Shown: positions 18,586 through 28,674, numbered from the stretch's first letter. The stretch: DNA of 64,000 nucleotides from Candidatus Didemnitutus sp. (GCA_019634575.1 JAHCAY010000001.1:2294001-2358000), one strand, 5' to 3'. Numbers and translations are program-made. Notes: a model not told the origin generated them from the sequence alone.

Positions 18586-18694
18586 GCCGGACCGGCCGGC
18601 GCGGCATGTCGCGTCGACCGCGCGGTCGCTCGCGTTTCCTTGTTCTTGCAACGGGCGCGTCGGCGCGGACCGTGCGGCGCCGCGAACGGTTCCG

Positions 18695-19120
18695 TCATGT
18701 CGCGGGACGCGGGAGCTTCGGCGGCTGCCACGCGCGCACTTCCACACTCGCGCCGAAATGCACCGCCGGATGCGCCGCCGCCACCCGCGCGGCGTCCTCG
18801 AGATCGGTCGCGCGCAAAAAAAGCAGCGCCGTGATCGGCCACTCCGACTCGCTCACGCCGGAAGCTCCCGGCAGCGGCCGCGCGACCTCCGGCTCGAGGA
18901 TGCGCGGCTCGAGCTGACGCCCGGCAGCGTTCTCGCGCGCGGCCCACGCGGAGACTTCGCGTTGGCGTTGCGCGAGGTCGGCCTCGCTGAACTCGCGCGG
19001 CGACTGGCGAAAGATGATGACGAAGGTTTTCATGGGAGCGATGGCGTCAGCGCCCGACAGCGGCACGAAGGTCCCGATCAGGAGCAGTCCCAACAAGGCG
19101 AGGCGCGAGGGCGCGGACAT
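18695..19120 (-). CDS. Exported YCII-like protein
   Basis: 141 residues. A signal-like N-terminus (MSAPSRLALLGLLLIGTFVPLSGA) precedes one alpha/beta domain: MKTFVIIFRQSPREFSEADLAQRQREVSAWAARENAAGRQLEP, then WPITALLFLRATDLEDAARVAAAHPAVHFGASVEVRAW. The arrangement resembles YCII-related proteins, like the one at 16523, but the classical His is not obvious, so the family call is tentative. The longer open frame upstream is arginine-rich and not credible as protein. Confidence 0.55.
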   Translation of the reverse strand: MSAPSRLALLGLLLIGTFVPLSGADAIAPMKTFVIIFRQSPREFSEADLAQRQREVSAWAARENAAGRQLEPRILEPEVARPLPGASGVSESEWPITALLFLRATDLEDAARVAAAHPAVHFGASVEVRAWQPPKLPRPAT

Positions 19121-19181
19121 GCCCCACTCTAGCGTCGGCGCGACTCCGGCGCTTGAAGAAATTCGGCGCCGCTCCGCGCGC

Positions 19182-19940
19182 TCAGTTCTCCGCGAAAAAT
19201 CGCGAGGGCGGCGCGCCCGTGATGCGCTGGCATTCCCGCGTGAAGTGCGCCTGATCGGCGTAGCCGGCCGCGTGCGCGACCGTGGTGAGCTCGCCTGCCG
19301 CCGCACCCGCGCAGGCTGCCGCCGCACGGAAACGCACGAGGCGCGCAAAAGTTTTCGGCGTCGCGCCCACACCGCGGCGGAAGCGGCGCTCCAGTGCGCT
19401 CTGGCTCAGGCCGATGTGCCGCACCAATTCCGCCACGCGTGCCTCACCCGGCCGCGCGGCAAGCCAAGCGGTCGCCGCCGCCAGCAGCGGATCGATCGGC
19501 GCAGTCAGCACGGCGCGGAAGATATCATCCAACCGATCGAACCGGCGGGCGTCGTTCGGTTCTGCGCGGAGCCGCTCCACTTCCGCCTGCCAATCGCGAT
19601 GGGCGCCATCCCACTCGTCGAGCGGGACCGTGCGCCCGGCGATTTCCTCCAGCGGCGTGCGACCCCACGCCGCAGCACCGGCCGGGGTGAAGGCCACGAT
19701 CGCGACTGCGTTGCCCGCCAGGTGCGTGTGCCGGCGCAGCGTCGGCGTGATCCCGGTCACGCTCGCCGCCGCGACCGGCTCGCGGCCGCCGAGCCGGCAT
19801 TCCCCGCGCAACACGAACGCGCTGAGCACACCGGTTTCCGGCAAATGCGCATCCGCACAAGCGGCCTCGTGCCGGACGATCAGGTAGCGACGGATGTGCC
19901 CGCGCAGTTCCACGCACGGCAGTCGGGAGGTCGTCTGCAC
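19182..19940 (-). CDS. AraC-family transcriptional regulator
   Basis: 252 residues. The C-terminal 100 residues form the double helix-turn-helix: VAELVRHIGLSQSALERRFRRGVGATPKTFARLVRFRAA and VAHAAGYADQAHFTRECQRITGAPPSRFF. The N-terminal part contains an effector-like region with RHEAACADAHLPETGVLSAFVLRGECRL. The target genes are unknown. It lies 22 bases downstream of the DUF3299 gene on the same strand, so it may be transcribed with the ABC exporter set. Confidence 0.85.
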   Translation of the reverse strand: MQTTSRLPCVELRGHIRRYLIVRHEAACADAHLPETGVLSAFVLRGECRLGGREPVAAASVTGITPTLRRHTHLAGNAVAIVAFTPAGAAAWGRTPLEEIAGRTVPLDEWDGAHRDWQAEVERLRAEPNDARRFDRLDDIFRAVLTAPIDPLLAAATAWLAARPGEARVAELVRHIGLSQSALERRFRRGVGATPKTFARLVRFRAAAACAGAAAGELTTVAHAAGYADQAHFTRECQRITGAPPSRFFAEN

Positions 19941-19962
19941 GGCGCGGATCGGGAGAGGCGGC

Positions 19963-20493
19963 TCAGCTCTTCGCCTCGAGCAGGCGCTCGCCGTCGAGTT
20001 GGTAGATCGCGGAGAGATAGCCTTCCTCGAACACCTCGCCGACCTTCAGTTTTCCCACGAGCGTGATCGGCGTGTCCATGAGCGGCGGGATGCCACCACT
20101 GGCCATCTTCACCGTCACCCACTCGTTGATGCGCGGCATCACGCCGAAGCAGCACGAGCTCTGGTCCTTCATCAGGAGAAACTCCGTCACTTTGCCGTCC
20201 TTGAATTTCGTCGGCAGCATGAAGCCCGTGATCGCGACCTTCTTCGCGTCGAGCTTGCGCACGAAGTCCGGGATCTGGTCCTTCGGCTTCGCGTCGGCCG
20301 CGGCCTTGCCGTCGGGCGTGCTCGCGGTCTCGTAGCCGGGCGGCACGTAGTTGAACGCGCCGAGCAGGGAAAACTCCACGCGCTCGAACTCCTTTTTTTC
20401 GCCGTCCGCGGATTTCGCGGCGGCCTCCGCGCCGCGCAAGGTGAGCGCGCCGCAAGCCAAGGTGAGCAACAGAAGTTTCGTGGCAGCCTTCAT
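19963..20493 (-). CDS. Exported DUF3299 protein
   Basis: 176 residues with a signal peptide (MKAATKLLLLTLACGALTLRG). The body has the DUF3299 pattern: IPDFVRKLDAKKVAITGFMLPTKFKDGKVTEFLLMKDQSSCCFG, then PLMDTPITLVGKLKVGEVFEEGYLSAIYQLDGE. The Cys pair in SSCCFG is typical of the family, whose function is not known. These genes commonly accompany LolCDE/MacB-like ABC exporters, as here. The ATG at 20493 begins the signal peptide. Confidence 0.8.
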   Translation of the reverse strand: MKAATKLLLLTLACGALTLRGAEAAAKSADGEKKEFERVEFSLLGAFNYVPPGYETASTPDGKAAADAKPKDQIPDFVRKLDAKKVAITGFMLPTKFKDGKVTEFLLMKDQSSCCFGVMPRINEWVTVKMASGGIPPLMDTPITLVGKLKVGEVFEEGYLSAIYQLDGERLLEAKS

Positions 20494-20692
20494 CGCCGCG
20501 CAAAGTAGGCCGTTTCCACGGCACGTCAAAAGGTTTGGGGGCGTCTCAGCGCACTCCAAAATCCGTCAGCGCTACCGGCGGCATGAGCGGCCCTTGCACC
20601 AAAACATCCACGCCTCGTCCCAGCGGCCGAGCCCCCACTCGCCGCCGCGTCGGGCCACGACGCCGTATTGCTCCTGAGCGACATCCGCGCGC

Positions 20693-21142
20693 TCAGTCCT
20701 CGTCGTGATCCTTGTTCACGGGGAAAGTGACCGCGACGTCCTTGAACGCCGCGCCGCGGATCTCGAGCGCCGCAATCTTGCCCGCAAACTCGCCCTCGCG
20801 TTTCAGCCACTCGGCCGAAGCGGTGAACTGCGACGTGTCACCGACCGTTTCGCCGGAAAGCTCGTTGGCGACGGCGGCGAGGGAGAGCTTCTCCGCGCGG
20901 CCCTTCACCTCGATCGCCACCTCGATCGATTTCGCCGGCAGGCGCACGAAGTTCTCCGCGTGCGCATCGAGGATGTAGAGCGTGAGCGTGCCGGCTGCGG
21001 CATCGCGCACGAACTCGAGCGCGAACTGATGCTCGCCCACTTCCACCAGCGTGCCGCCATGCGGCGCGACGTGCTGATGATGCGCCTCCTTGGCGAAGGC
21101 CACCGTCGCGAGAAGGGTCAGGAACACGATGAGTCTTTGCAT
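20693..21142 (-). CDS. Exported His-rich accessory protein of the ABC exporter locus
   Basis: 149 residues. The signal peptide MQRLIVFLTLLATVAFA is followed by KEAHHQHVAPHGGTLVEVGEHQFALEFVRD. The HHQH...HGG start resembles the metal-binding N-terminal domains seen in some periplasmic efflux partners. The rest is a beta-rich domain (TLYILDAHAENFVRLPAKSIEVAIEV). It is 23 bases downstream of the permease gene and is clearly in its operon. A role in metal binding or cargo handling is inferred. Confidence 0.65.
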   Translation of the reverse strand: MQRLIVFLTLLATVAFAKEAHHQHVAPHGGTLVEVGEHQFALEFVRDAAAGTLTLYILDAHAENFVRLPAKSIEVAIEVKGRAEKLSLAAVANELSGETVGDTSQFTASAEWLKREGEFAGKIAALEIRGAAFKDVAVTFPVNKDHDED

Positions 21143-21165
21143 GGCGGAAAAAGAAAAGCGGTGCC

Positions 21166-22365
21166 TCAGGAGACCGGCGCAATGGTCTCCGCCACGGGGA
21201 CACGGTAGGCCTTCCACGCCGGCAGCAGGCCGCCGAGCATCGCGAGCGCGACGAGTGTCGCGGGTCCCCACCAGAAAACCGGATTCCAGCGGAACGGCTC
21301 GAGCACGACGCCCGTCTGCGTCTGGATCACCGACGCCACGCCGTAAGCCAACCCGGCGAACGCCGCGAAGCCGAGCGCTGCGCCGAGCAACCCGATCGCG
21401 GCCGCCTCGCCGACCACCGCGCCGAACACCGTGCGGCGCCGCGCGCCGAGCGCGCGGAGGATCGCGATGTCGCGCTGCCGCGCGCTCATGGAGTTGTAGA
21501 TGCTCACGAGCACCGAGCCCGCCGCGACGACGGCGACGAGCCACGCCACGAGCGTGAGCACCTGATCGACCCAGCTGATCTTGTTGAAGAGGTCGGCGAC
21601 GATGCTGCCGATCGGATAAGCGAAGGTCATCTTGTTGCCCTGTTTGTTGATCATCATGTCGAGCATGACACCGGCCGAGGGCGCGCGGAGCTGGATGAGC
21701 ACGGCGCTGACGTCGCTCGCCGTGCGCGGATCGTGGCCGGCCATCGTCTGCACGCCGGCGAGCGGAATCCACAGCACGCGATCGACCGGCGTGCCGGTCG
21801 GCGCGAGCAGGCCGGTGATGGTGTAGACCTCCTCGTGCTTCGCCGCCGCATCGAAGGACAGGCCGTGGTAAGGCTGGAAGGTGTCGCCGACCTTCACGCC
21901 GAGTTTGCGCGCGGCGAGCGCGCCGACGACGGCTTCGCGTTTGCCGTTCTCGAAGAGGCGGCCGCCGGGGAGCACGGCGTATTTCTTGCCCGGCGCGAAC
22001 TCGATGTCGAAAAACTGCGGCGTCGTGCCGACGATGCGCCAGCCGTAGTAGTTGTCGCCGACGGCGAGCGGGATGGCGGTCTTGATCGCCGGGTGACGGC
22101 GCACGGCCTCGACGTCGGCGGCCGAGAGGTTGCCCGGCGACGCCTCGAGGTGGAAGATGGCGTTGAGCACGAGCTGGAGCTTCGAGCCGCGCGCGCCGAG
22201 CACGGCATCGAAGCCGGAATTCGTGTTGGCGAACGTGGCCTGCGACTGCGTCTTCACCACCCACACGGTCAGCAGCAGCCCCGCGGCGAGCGCGATGCTG
22301 CCGGCGGTCACGAGCGTCGAGAGCGCGTGCTGGCGGAGCGAGCGGTAGATGAGGTTCCAGATCAC
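21166..22365 (-). CDS. ABC exporter permease, FtsX/MacB type
   Basis: 399 residues. One N-terminal span (LVTAGSIALAAGLLLTVWVV) precedes a large periplasmic domain (residues about 45-270). Three C-terminal spans follow around LTLVAWLVAVVAAGSVLVSIYNSMSARQRDIAILRALGARRRTVF, the FtsX signature that couples to the ATPase. The family moves lipoproteins, drugs or peptides from the inner membrane or periplasm. Its ATPase is encoded upstream at 22526-23221. A hairpin element sits between the two genes. Confidence 0.88.
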   Translation of the reverse strand: MIWNLIYRSLRQHALSTLVTAGSIALAAGLLLTVWVVKTQSQATFANTNSGFDAVLGARGSKLQLVLNAIFHLEASPGNLSAADVEAVRRHPAIKTAIPLAVGDNYYGWRIVGTTPQFFDIEFAPGKKYAVLPGGRLFENGKREAVVGALAARKLGVKVGDTFQPYHGLSFDAAAKHEEVYTITGLLAPTGTPVDRVLWIPLAGVQTMAGHDPRTASDVSAVLIQLRAPSAGVMLDMMINKQGNKMTFAYPIGSIVADLFNKISWVDQVLTLVAWLVAVVAAGSVLVSIYNSMSARQRDIAILRALGARRRTVFGAVVGEAAAIGLLGAALGFAAFAGLAYGVASVIQTQTGVVLEPFRWNPVFWWGPATLVALAMLGGLLPAWKAYRVPVAETIAPVS

Positions 22366-22368
22366 GAG

Positions 22369-22400
22369 GTTTTCGATTTCCGATTTTCGATTCTCGATTG
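22369..22400. repeat. Short GATTTTCGATT-type repeat tract
   Basis: A run of variants of GATTTTCGATT lies just upstream of the permease start. The same motif family reappears at 58978-59110, also between two genes. Confidence 0.5.
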
Positions 22401-22411
22401 GCGCTGGCTGA

Positions 22412-22497
22412 GGTGGTCGCCGACGTCCCCGGCGGCGACGCGAAGGGGTTTCAGTGGGCGCGAATCCTTGGCGTCGTCAGGGACGACGACGCCCACC
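22412..22497. repeat. Inverted intergenic element, GGTGGTCGCCGACGTCC type
   Basis: GGTGGTCGCCGACGTCC at 22412 pairs imperfectly with the reverse complement of GGACGACGACGCCCACC at the right end. A copy of the left arm occurs at 33411. The element lies between the ATPase and permease genes and may form a processing or attenuation hairpin. Confidence 0.55.
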
Positions 22498-22525
22498 TTT
22501 GGCCACGGTGTGTTTCTTGTGCCCA

Positions 22526-23221
22526 TCAGGTTTGGGGCGCCGCCCGGTTCAGGGCGCGGAAATCCTGCACGTCGTCGAATTGCGCGAGCACGGTCTCGTC
22601 GTGGCTGACGAGGAGGAGCGCAGCGCCGTTCTCGCGGCAGACTTCGCGAATGATCGCCAGCGCCTCGCGGCTGTTGCGCGCGTCGAGGTTGCCGGTCGGC
22701 TCATCGGCGAGGACGAGCTTCGGGTGGTTCGCCAGCGCGCGGGCGACCGCCACGCGCTGCTGTTGGCCGGTGGAAAGTTGACGGGGAAAATGATGCAGCC
22801 GCTCGCCGAGCCCCACGCGCCGCAGCAGCGCCTCAGCGCGCGCGCGATCGACGCCGCGCCCGAACGCCATGCCGAGCTCCACGTTCTCGAGCACGGTGTG
22901 GCCCTGGAGCAGGTTGAACGTCTGGAAAATGTAGCCGATCGTCTCGGCGCGCAGCCGGTCGCGGCCCGCCTCGCCGAGCTCCGCGAGGTCGCGATCGTCG
23001 AGCGTGAGATGACCGGAATCGGGCGCGAGGATGCCGGCGATGAGATTGAGAAACGTGGTCTTGCCCGTGCCACTTTCGCCGCGCAGCGCGCGCTGTTCGC
23101 CCGCCTCGAGCGCGAACGCCGCCACATCGACGACGGTGGATCTGGCGCTCGCGCCATTTTCGCCGCGCGCGCCGCCGCGCGGGTAGCTTTTCACGAGATC
23201 GCGGATGGCGAGGAGCGGCAT
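22526..23221 (-). CDS. ABC exporter ATPase, LolD/MacB type
   Basis: 231 residues. Walker A is GESGTGKTTFLN near residue 50, the Q-loop region is TIGYIFQTFNLLQ, the signature is LSTGQQQRVAVARAL, Walker B is LVLADEPTGNLD, and the switch His is in LLLVSHD. The subunit powers the FtsX-type permease encoded next downstream. The order ATPase, permease, His-rich exported protein, DUF3299 protein suggests one dedicated export system. Confidence 0.92.
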   Translation of the reverse strand: MPLLAIRDLVKSYPRGGARGENGASARSTVVDVAAFALEAGEQRALRGESGTGKTTFLNLIAGILAPDSGHLTLDDRDLAELGEAGRDRLRAETIGYIFQTFNLLQGHTVLENVELGMAFGRGVDRARAEALLRRVGLGERLHHFPRQLSTGQQQRVAVARALANHPKLVLADEPTGNLDARNSREALAIIREVCRENGAALLLVSHDETVLAQFDDVQDFRALNRAAPQT

Positions 23222-23284
23222 GTTGCGGATTAACCCTTGGAAAAACGAAAATTAAACCGGCTAACAGGTCAATGGTTCCTCCGC

Positions 23285-23315
23285 GTTGACGGAGTTTGCT
23301 CTGGCTTGCGTCATA
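23285..23315 (+). promoter_or_regulatory. Possible promoter of the pyrophosphatase gene
   Basis: TTGACG at 23285 is followed after 19 bases by TCATAT, a -35/-10 pair with slightly long spacing, about 45 bases before the ATG at 23359. The assignment is weak. Confidence 0.3.
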
Positions 23316-23358
23316 TCGCTTTGGCAACGTCCGGCCACTTCAACCCCACCCCATCGCT

Positions 23359-25797
<2,439 letters not shown>

Positions 25798-25839
25798 GCG
25801 CCCCGTCCCGGGCGGTTGCCTTCAACCGCCCATCCTTTC

Positions 25840-25866
25840 GGCCGCGGCTCCCGCCGCGGCCTTTTT
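25840..25866 (+). terminator. Rho-independent terminator of hppA
   Basis: A GGCCGCGGC/GCCGCGGCC stem is followed by TTTTTG. A second hairpin (GGGCGGTT...AACCGCCC, about 25810-25831) precedes it. Confidence 0.88.
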
Positions 25867-25885
25867 GTTGGGTCGAATTCAATGC

Positions 25886-25898
25886 CGCCAAATTGGCG
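25886..25898. promoter_or_regulatory. Palindrome upstream of the methyltransferase gene
   Basis: CGCCAAATTGGCG is a 6-1-6 palindrome about 40 bases before the GTG start. It is a candidate operator for self-control of the restriction-modification-like pair. No controller gene was found next to it. Confidence 0.4.
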
Positions 25899-25914
25899 TT
25901 GATCCTTTCCGCCG

Positions 25915-25930
25915 TCGGATCGATCCGATC
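25915..25930. repeat. GATC-rich 16-base direct repeat, left copy
   Basis: TCGGATCGATCCGATC contains three GATC sites and the palindrome CGGATCGATCCG. It ends six bases before the methyltransferase start. An exact copy is at 26928-26943. Another GATC is at 25901. Confidence 0.85.
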
Positions 25931-25935
25931 AACGC

Positions 25936-27165
25936 GTGCCGAAAAAGTCGCCACGCAACGTCAACGAGGTGGGAGCAGACACCCCCAACCGCCCGAAAAG
26001 GCTCCGCCCGCCCGGCGATTACCCGACTTACGACGACGCCTTTCGGCCCGAAGACGCGATTGTCGCCGAAGCGCCCGGTGTCGTTCAGCCCAGCCAACTT
26101 CTCCTGCGCGACGACACTCGCGGCCTCTACCTCTATCACGGTGATTGCCTCGAAGTCATGGAGCGGCTCGCCGCTAAGCACCCAGGAGGCGTCTTCGACC
26201 TCATCTTTGCCGACCCGCCCTACTTCCTCTCCAACGGCGGCATCACCTGCCACGCCGGCAAGATGGTGAAAGTCGACAAGGGCGAGTGGGACAAGTCCCG
26301 CGGTCCGGAACTCAACCACGAGTTCAACACCGAGTGGTTGAAGCGCTGCCAAAAGCTCCTCAAGCCCAACGGCACGATTTGGGTCAGCGGCACGCACCAC
26401 GTCATCTTCTCCGTCGGCTACGCGATGCAGCAACTCGGCATGAAGCTGCTCAACCAAGTCACGTGGCAAAAGCCGAACCCGCCTCCCAACCTCGCCTGCC
26501 GCTACTTCACGCACTCGACCGAAACCCTGCTCTGGGCCGCCAAGGACGCGAAGAGCCGGCACCGCTTCAACTACGCCGACATGAAGCGCGCCAACGGCGG
26601 CAAGCAGATGAAGGACGTCTGGACCTTCACCGCGCCGAAGAACGCCGAGAAGTCCTTGGGCAAGCACCCAACGCAAAAGCCGCTCGCCCTCCTCGAACGC
26701 ATCCTCCTCGCCAGCACTGCACCCGGCGACCTTGTGATGGACCCGTTCCTGGGCAGCGGCACGGCGGGCGTCGCATGTGTGGTGCATTGCCGGCGTTTCG
26801 TCGGGATTGAGCGCGACGCTCACTACATCCAGCTCAGCCTGCAGCGACTTGAGGCGGTCGGATTCACACTCGATGTCGAAATCCACCTCACGCTCTTTGC
26901 CACAAATGATCTTGAACTGATTTCAGATCGGATCGATCCGATCCCAACGATGTCCACGGAGGGCTCGCCAACAACGGAACGCGTGTTTCACGAATCGAAG
27001 TTCGTCTTCCTTTCGTGTGCACCGGTCGCCTCAGCGCGTGTCGTGCACACGACGGTGGACACCTCACTGCAGGAAGCTTGGGCCCACGCCCCCGATGGGA
27101 AGAAACGCCAGACCACCCACATCGTCCGCTGCGAGACGGAGATTTTCTCTCTGAAAACCAATTGA
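25936..27165 (+). CDS. DpnA-like beta-class N6-adenine DNA methyltransferase
   Basis: 409 residues. The catalytic motif IV (DLIFADPPYFLSNGGI, DPPY at 93-96) precedes the SAM-binding motif I (VMDPFLGSGTAG, 269-276), the beta-class order. FADPPYFLSNGG, TWQKPNPPPNL, CRYFTHSTETLLWA, GKQMKDVWT and GKHPTQKP closely follow DpnA (M.DpnIIB), which methylates adenine in GATC, also on single strands. Compared with DpnA there are about 50 extra N-terminal residues and an unrelated tail of about 100 residues after LQRLEAVGF. The start is GTG with no clear ribosome site. The target GATC is inferred by homology only. The DpnI-like nuclease gene follows after 30 bases. Confidence 0.88.
   Translation: MPKKSPRNVNEVGADTPNRPKRLRPPGDYPTYDDAFRPEDAIVAEAPGVVQPSQLLLRDDTRGLYLYHGDCLEVMERLAAKHPGGVFDLIFADPPYFLSNGGITCHAGKMVKVDKGEWDKSRGPELNHEFNTEWLKRCQKLLKPNGTIWVSGTHHVIFSVGYAMQQLGMKLLNQVTWQKPNPPPNLACRYFTHSTETLLWAAKDAKSRHRFNYADMKRANGGKQMKDVWTFTAPKNAEKSLGKHPTQKPLALLERILLASTAPGDLVMDPFLGSGTAGVACVVHCRRFVGIERDAHYIQLSLQRLEAVGFTLDVEIHLTLFATNDLELISDRIDPIPTMSTEGSPTTERVFHESKFVFLSCAPVASARVVHTTVDTSLQEAWAHAPDGKKRQTTHIVRCETEIFSLKTN
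26928..26943. repeat. GATC-rich 16-base direct repeat, right copy
   Basis: An exact copy of the sequence at 25915-25930 lies inside the 3' part of the methyltransferase gene, just after the conserved domain ends. Two further GATC sites lie at 26908 and 26926. Recombination between the copies would delete the start codon and the whole catalytic domain. Confidence 0.85.
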
Positions 27166-27195
27166 GCGCATGTCCAACGGTTGATCTAGTCGGAC

Positions 27196-27963
27196 GTGGA
27201 CTTGCGGCTCCAGTTCGACCTCGCGGCAAACTACTCCAGTGCTGCCCAACGTGCACGCGTCGTCACTGAAGCATGGGGGGCGCGAAACCTCTACTGTTGT
27301 AGCTGTGCGGCCACGCAACTGGCGCCGCAAACGGCCAATACCCACGTCGTTGACTTTAAGTGCCCGGATTGCGCCGAGCGTTATCAGCTCAAATCCAGCA
27401 AGAGTGGCTTCCGCACCACTGTGCTCGGCGCGAACTACGACAAGATGATGGAGGCCGTGCGCGCAAACCGCACACCTCACTTTCACCTGCTGCACTACGT
27501 GCTGCCGGAGGCGATGGTCAGAAATCTAGTGGTGATACCACGGTTCGCAATATCCTCCTCCGCAATTCGGCCGCGCAATCCGCTGAGCGAGGTCGCCCGA
27601 CGAGCCGCTTGGGTGGGTTATTTATTCGACCTCCGCCTAGTGCCATCGACCGCGAAGATCGCACTCATCCGCGAGGGAGAGATAATCGATCCCGTCAGCG
27701 TTCGAGCGCAGTTCGGCAAAATCGCGCGCATAGCATCGCTCAGTGTCGAGCAACGCGGTTGGTCCCTGGACGTTCTCCGCTGTCTCGAGTCGTTGCATTG
27801 CGCCGAATTCACCACGAGTGAAGCGTATCAGTTCGTGCCGGAACTCTCAGCGTTGCACCCCGCCAATCGACACATCCGCGAAAAGATAAGGCAACAACTA
27901 CAGGTTCTCCGCGACCGCGGTCTGCTTCGCCAAGTCGATCGCGGTCGCTGGATGCGCGTCTGA
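27196..27963 (+). CDS. DpnI-family methyl-directed restriction endonuclease (Gln variant)
   Basis: 255 residues, one longer than DpnI and collinear with it. A zinc site uses C34, C37, C56 and C59. The PD-(D/E)XK core has D53 and K66 in place, but residue 64 is Gln (YQLKSS) where DpnI has Glu. RRAAWVG keeps a Trp at the position of DpnI W138, which I recall as part of the methyladenine pocket. The C-terminal winged helix ends IREKIRQQLQVLRDRGLL, nearly as in DpnI. DpnI cuts N6-methylated GATC. D...QxK centres occur in active methyl-directed nucleases (Mrr, MspJI), so activity is likely. GTG start. Rarer codons such as ATA suggest transfer. It follows the DpnA-like methylase gene, an unexpected partner. 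Confidence 0.88.
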   Translation: MDLRLQFDLAANYSSAAQRARVVTEAWGARNLYCCSCAATQLAPQTANTHVVDFKCPDCAERYQLKSSKSGFRTTVLGANYDKMMEAVRANRTPHFHLLHYVLPEAMVRNLVVIPRFAISSSAIRPRNPLSEVARRAAWVGYLFDLRLVPSTAKIALIREGEIIDPVSVRAQFGKIARIASLSVEQRGWSLDVLRCLESLHCAEFTTSEAYQFVPELSALHPANRHIREKIRQQLQVLRDRGLLRQVDRGRWMRV

Positions 27964-28023
27964 GTCCGGGGTGTTCTCGGGCTTTTCGTTGCGCGGACCA
28001 TTCGCGGCGTGCAGTTTCGTGCC

Positions 28024-28674
28024 ATGAAACGCCTGGTCCTCTGCCTCTTCGCAAGTGCCACCCTCTTGGTCGGCGCCACCGCCGCCCCGCTCCGCGTCGC
28101 CTGTCTCGGCGACAGCATCACCGAGGGCGCGGGAACAAAGGACTTCGCGCGCGAATCCTACCCGGCGCAACTCGCCGGCTTGCTCGGCTCCGACTACGAG
28201 GTGCGCAACTTCGGGTGCGGCGGCGCCACACTGCTCGACATCGGCGACAAGCCCTACCGCTCGCTCCCGCACTTCGCGAAAGCCTGCGCGTTCCAGCCCG
28301 AGATCATCGTCATCGGCCTCGGCACCAATGACACCAAGCCGCAGAACTGGCGCTACGCCGACCGCTTCGTCGCCAACTACGTCTCGCTCATCCGCCAGCT
28401 GCGCGAACTGCCGTCGCACCCGCGCATCCTCATCTGCCGTCCCATGCCCGCCTGGCCGCCGAGCGGCTGGGGCATTTCCCCGGACGTCATCGCGCACGAG
28501 CTGCCGTCGCTGCTCGCCGAAATCGCCGCCGCGGAAAAAGTCCCCGTCATCGACCTCTTCACGCCCATGCGCGACCAGCATCCGCTCACGCCCGACCATG
28601 TGCACCCCAACGCCCAGGGTGCCGCCATCCTCGCGCAAACCGTTGCCCAGGCCATCCGCACGCAAAGTCCGTAG
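28024..28674 (+). CDS. Exported SGNH/GDSL hydrolase
   Basis: 216 residues. The signal peptide is MKRLVLCLFASATLLVGATA. The four SGNH blocks are present: CLGDSITEG (nucleophile Ser), NFGCGGAT (Gly), GLGTNDTKP (Asn), and DHVHPNAQG (Asp/His). Enzymes of this group remove acyl groups from sugars or lipids outside the cytoplasm. The C-terminal pattern resembles sialate or carbohydrate O-acetylesterases. The ATG at 28024 begins the signal peptide. It lies directly upstream of the sigma/anti-sigma/receptor unit. Confidence 0.85.
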   Translation: MKRLVLCLFASATLLVGATAAPLRVACLGDSITEGAGTKDFARESYPAQLAGLLGSDYEVRNFGCGGATLLDIGDKPYRSLPHFAKACAFQPEIIVIGLGTNDTKPQNWRYADRFVANYVSLIRQLRELPSHPRILICRPMPAWPPSGWGISPDVIAHELPSLLAEIAAAEKVPVIDLFTPMRDQHPLTPDHVHPNAQGAAILAQTVAQAIRTQSP

